This document shows positions 46,701 to 64,000 of a stretch of DNA of 64,000 nt, in pieces. Numbering within the stretch: the first letter of the stretch is position 1; every line of letters begins with the position of its first letter. The notes beneath the pieces were generated by a model. That model did not search any database and had not been told where the DNA came from. It was given only the letters and a program-made list of their open reading frames with translations. The position numbers and the translations under genes were made by a program. Source of the DNA: Paracentrotus lividus (Eukaryota; Echinodermata; Echinoidea; Camarodonta; Echinidae); assembly GCA_940671915.1 (NCBI GenBank), contig CALNVZ010003434.1:757373-821372 (forward strand). The letters are read 5' to 3'.

Positions 46701-47848
46701 TCTGTATAGCATAATTGAAATTGAATATTGTGAAATGTACCCATTTGGGACATTAACGAATCAAATTTCATGAATCAAGAAGTCGCTATATAGATTTGTA
46801 CGCGCGGCGGCCATCTTGGAAAAAAATATCAAATATCAAATAATAAGCCACCCCCTCCTCCTCATTTTCGAAAAATCCGGACGAGAAACTAGGAATCATT
46901 TTTAATTGGCCTAATCTAATACCGCATAAATACAATTTGTATAAATGGAAAATGAATAATAATCCTTTGTGTAGTTTCGACGGTGAAATACACGACACTG
47001 TTAATTTATTTGTAAACTGTAGACAGACGAAGCTGTTTTGGTTAAGATTTAGTAACATTGTACAGATACTCTACAAGATAAGATTTTCGTTCAATAAATT
47101 TACTTTAATTGAAGGCTATAATTTAGGCAACAAACATTTTAAAACCCTAAATTTTCTGATCGTATATGCAAAAAATGCAATTTATTCATCTTTTGTTCAG
47201 GCAGAAAACAAGAAGATTATTTTCCATGAACTCTCTATTAGGGTCTATATTACTTTTATACAGTGTATTTAAAAGAATGATTTGTGATCACTTAGAGATA
47301 GGAAAATGTTGTAAAACTAAAGCGTTATGTATATTTTATAACACTTTAGTTCAAGAAAATATTCAATGTTTCATGTAAAATCGATGATTTATATAATTTG
47401 TTCAAAGATGTATTATGTTTTTATCAATAAATTTATTTTCAAAAAAAAAAGAAAAAAGGTCACACGTGCGAATTATGGTAGCACCACCATACAAACATTC
47501 ATCAATCATCTATTTGTATATTTAGATCTATCTAACCATTGCATGAAATATCAGGAATAAAGTTTCTAAATAGCATTCATTTAATCAATTCCAAAGGTCT
47601 GTCAGAGTCGAAGACAAAATCGGCAATGCCATGCCTGAGCCCTGGATACAGGCCCAGCAGAATGTTCCGGACTCCTAGGCCGCCGCGCCAGGCGTTGTCG
47701 AAGTGGAGCGCAACCCTTCTAAGATAAATTGACGGAGTTAGGACTTACCTTTTCTGAAAGAAAGAAATTCGCGTCTGAAAATTTCTACTTGATTCCTGTT
47801 GGTCAGTCCTTTCCGTAAAATTGTTGGTAATATCCTAGTAGAACCCAT
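40721..47848 (-). CDS. MRPL18: Mitochondrial large ribosomal subunit protein uL18m
   Basis: Exons 47749-47848, 42378-42630, 41742-41973 and 40721-40828 join in frame to 230 residues; human MRPL18 is 180. The protein belongs to the mitochondrial large ribosomal subunit and, as established for MRPL18, is linked to 5S rRNA handling. Exon 1 gives a basic, arginine-rich start ([20 protein letters not shown]) typical of a mitochondrial presequence. Diagnostic blocks: [65 protein letters not shown] and [13 protein letters not shown], in the same order as human. The extra length is a polar linker at about residues 45-85 rich in Q, E and N. All junctions are GT-AG. Intron 1 is 5.1 kb and filled with nested transposons. 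Head to head with VPS53. Confidence 0.9.
41485..41690 (-). repeat. Dispersed repeat fragments in MRPL18 intron 3 region
   Basis: Two phrases: ctgccgggtacccatttaca followed by tcacctgggtcgag (41498-41530), which looks like a SINE tail; and accctaccctacatctttga with aaataaaacccaga (41615-41660), shared in degenerate form with VPS53 intron 12 near 56880-56930. Confidence 0.4.
43621..43996. mobile_element. Short inverted-repeat element next to the LINE
   Basis: Left end gtgtgaccttaattcccgca and right end tgcgtgaattaaggtcac are inverted repeats about 370 bp apart. The LINE target duplication overlaps the right end, so the LINE inserted at the edge of an older MITE. Target duplication of the MITE itself not resolved. 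Confidence 0.55.
44362..45484. mobile_element. GGCCATG-ended DNA element inserted in the LINE
   Basis: 1123 bp. The left end GGCCATGTGTTTTGAACTCG is inverted at the right end, whose complement is GGCCATGCGTTTTGAACTGG. A 4-bp direct repeat CTAC lies on each side (44358-44361, 45485-45488). G-rich ggggggggaagagg repeats lie at 44590-44655. No transposase recognised. Superfamily left open; a 4-bp target duplication occurs in several DNA-transposon groups. Confidence 0.82.
45715..46503. mobile_element. Element with GTGTATAAGCCG termini inside the Harbinger-like element
   Basis: Left ccgtaattaacggtgtataagccg; right cggcttatacaccgtgaattac. The motif tttatacac also recurs inside each end. A TA lies on each side (45713-45714, 46504-46505), which would suit a Tc1/mariner-like element, though the outermost bases match imperfectly. 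Confidence 0.65.
45971..46252. mobile_element. Inverted-repeat element nested at the innermost level
   Basis: Left agatttttagacggactccg and ggaggcagccatattgaatgaa; right ttcattcaatatggcagcct and cggagtccgtcgcgtaaaaatct. About 47-bp arms with few mismatches, enclosing about 185 bp. Target duplication unclear. Confidence 0.7.
47590..47727. other. GC-rich block open on both strands, unassigned
   Basis: A 138-base block much richer in GC than its surroundings, inside MRPL18 intron 1, 21 bases from exon 1. The minus frame reads [20 protein letters not shown] and continues to LELIK before a stop; its third codon positions are mostly G or C. The plus frame is also open and ends [10 protein letters not shown] do not recognise either. 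It could be an alternative MRPL18 exon, a captured gene fragment, or a CpG-rich piece of promoter DNA. Confidence 0.35.
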
Positions 47849-48130
47849 TTTTATATCAATGCTCCAAGAAAAGAGAAATAAGTATATTTGTATAATATTA
47901 TTTAACACGACTCTTCACCAAAATTTCACACCAACACCGCTTGTTACCTCAATCGTAATGATTCAATATAAGTTTTATATTAGATCTACTCCTTTCAGAA
48001 TACAAATTTTTATTCTTTCTAAAAAAATAAATATGATTATAATTATTTTTTAAAGGTGGAATTAAAATAAGTATTTGAATTAGGAAGAAATAATTCATAT
48101 AATCAGTACTCCTGATCAGACGTTGTTAAA
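47849..48130. promoter_or_regulatory. Shared MRPL18/VPS53 bidirectional promoter region
   Basis: Only 282 bp separate the MRPL18 start codon (minus) from the VPS53 start codon (plus), and no acceptor upstream of either start was needed to explain the first exons. Both 5' UTRs and core promoters should therefore lie here. The region is AT-rich and I see no clear TATA or CCAAT box. The role is inferred from geometry alone. Confidence 0.6.
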
Positions 48131-63113
<14,983 letters not shown>

Positions 63114-63840
63114 TAGGAGCCGTCTCTAAGAATGATCTGTTTGAAACCAGCCATGTTTCAGAGAATGTAGTGGTTGTGTCATCATTCCAAGAACAGCAAG
63201 ATTGCAGTAGAATCTGAAGACTAAAGAAAATCATCAAGGGAAAGTTATAGGAGAAGCCATCTTCAAGATCTTTAGGAATCTGTCAGCTACCATTCAACCT
63301 ACTGATAATGTGGTGGTTGTTTCTGTTAGCAAGAGGGTCTTAGTTGGATATGGAGACTGGAGAATATCATTGACAGAAAACTGCAGTTGGAAGAATCTGT
63401 AAGCAACTTGCCATCTTTGGGAAAATGAAGTGGTTGTCTTGCTATATCAAGAACAAAAGAATCTTGGTAGAATACAAAGATTGAAAAAAATCATCTAGAA
63501 AAAGTTACAGGAAAACCTTCTTCAAAAATCGTCTGTCATCCACGATTTATCCAAGTGAGAATATAGTGATTGTCTCAAGAGCAACATGAATTCAGTTGGA
63601 CATTTAAGTTGTTCCCCTTTACAGCTAGCTATCATTGGGACAATGTACTAGTTGTCTCATTGCATCAAGAAGAGCCAGTCCAAAGTAGCCAACCAACAGC
63701 TTGGACATTTGTGCTGCTCAAAGAGACTGCTCTAATAAGTCTTTTAATGTTATCCGCTTTCAAAAAGAAAGCAAAAAAGCCTACACCTGTTGGAAAATCA
63801 CATAGAGAGAATCAATAAATTTTCTTTTTTATTTTGAAAG
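63114..63840 (+). other. VPS53 3' UTR made of decayed terminal-exon repeats
   Basis: After the stop codon the sequence repeats the end of exon 20 in steps of about 130 bp. The original has gagaacgtagtggtcgtt, ccaagaacagcagga, gaagactagagaaaatcatc and aagagaaagttgtag. Clear copies at about 63134-63271 (gagaatgtagtggttgtg, ccaagaacagcaaga, gaagactaaagaaaatcatc, aagggaaagttatag), 63272-63402, 63403-63528 and 63529-63610 diverge progressively, and a very weak one may follow. All lie after the real stop, so they are untranslated. Confidence 0.85.
63814..63819 (+). terminator. VPS53: VPS53 poly(A) signal
   Basis: AATAAA about 700 bases after the stop codon, followed by a T-rich stretch. It is the first canonical signal downstream of the terminal-exon repeats. 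Confidence 0.65.
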
Positions 63841-64000
63841 ATACTTTAACCTTTTGACTTTAACAATTCAACTTTTCTCTCTTTCTTTCTCTCTCCCTGT
63901 TGTTTCTTCTTTCTTTTCAAAGTCGACTCCCTGTGCCGGTGCCGTCTCTCCATGTATATGTTCATTATTACAAAATCTCATAATGGGAGTCAACTGTAAG
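63841..64000. other. Downstream flank of VPS53
   Basis: TTTCTC-rich sequence. Nothing recognised. Confidence 0.4.

Larger units (their letters stand above)
45539..46911. mobile_element. PIF/Harbinger-like non-autonomous element inserted in the LINE
   Basis: The termini GGCCAATTAAAAATGATTCC and GGAATCATTTTTAATTGGCC are inverted repeats that extend through ctagtttctcgtcc. A 3-bp TAA lies on each side (45536-45538, 46912-46914), the TWA target typical of PIF/Harbinger. Subterminal aatatttgatatt and a GGCCGCC word are also mirrored. It contains at least two later insertions. Confidence 0.82.
43998..47455 (+). mobile_element. 5'-truncated LINE (non-LTR retrotransposon) split by two insertions
   Basis: Flanked by a 13-bp direct repeat, AAGGTCACGCGTG (43985-43997) and AAGGTCACACGTG (47456-47468), with an A-rich tail just before the right copy. 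LINE pieces: 43998-44361, 45485-45538, 46912-47455. They encode the C-terminal end of the ORF2-type protein: [20 protein letters not shown], then [13 protein letters not shown], then [14 protein letters not shown] and [16 protein letters not shown]. This is the usual order downstream of the reverse transcriptase in non-LTR elements. With the first insertion removed the reading frame is continuous; at the second site it is off by one base, so the copy is dead. Clade not certain: the A-rich tail and motif spacing would fit an L1/Tx1-like or CR1-like element. Confidence 0.82.
42631..47748. other. MRPL18 intron 1
   Basis: The first 1 kb has no recognised feature. Then follow an inverted-repeat element (43621-43996), a LINE copy (43998-47455) split by two DNA elements, one of which holds two more, and a GC-rich block open on both strands (47590-47727). 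Confidence 0.7.

Overview
This is nuclear DNA of an animal. The genes are split into short exons, introns are long and AT-rich, and small transposons are dense. Four conserved animal genes can be rebuilt exon by exon, with splice phases that agree at every coding junction. Frequent ACATGT/TACATGTA words and the types of short DNA transposon suggest a marine invertebrate, plausibly an echinoderm such as a sea urchin. That placement is inference from sequence style only.

Layout. (1) 1-27.2 kb, minus strand: the 5' part of a myotubularin-related phosphatase of the MTMR3/MTMR4 type, covering the GRAM/PH-like domain and the start of the phosphatase region. The catalytic part lies beyond base 1. 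(2) 29.5-37.6 kb, minus strand: a complete four-coding-exon gene for a small cysteine-rich PLAC8/cornifelin-family protein. (3) 40.7-47.85 kb, minus strand: MRPL18, a mitochondrial large-subunit ribosomal protein, in four exons; its 5.1 kb first intron is packed with nested transposons. (4) 48.13-63.84 kb, plus strand: complete VPS53 (20 coding exons, 831 residues) with its 3' UTR and poly(A) signal. MRPL18 and VPS53 are head to head, with 282 bp between start codons. The genes have unrelated jobs: endosomal phosphoinositide turnover (MTMR3/4), mitochondrial translation (MRPL18), endosome-to-Golgi vesicle tethering (VPS53), and an unknown role for the PLAC8 protein.

Mobile DNA. About fifteen DNA-transposon-like elements are delimited by inverted termini, many with exact target duplications: a 6-bp-TSD family starting CAGTGGCGGATCC (at least five copies), three TTAA-target elements, two TA-target elements, a TAA-target element, and a foldback element with an 8-bp TSD. 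One LINE copy is 5'-truncated with a poly(A) tail. Two DNA elements have large tandem arrays inside them, and several elements sit inside others.

The most unusual pattern is recurrent, decayed local tandem duplication, including exons. VPS53 exon 17 has about five ghost copies in the following intron. The VPS53 terminal exon is repeated down its own 3' UTR. Part of VPS53 exon 10 and MTMR exon 3 each have a ghost copy about 240 bp away. I found no bacterial-type system, no CRISPR, no functional RNA gene and no retrovirus-like element.
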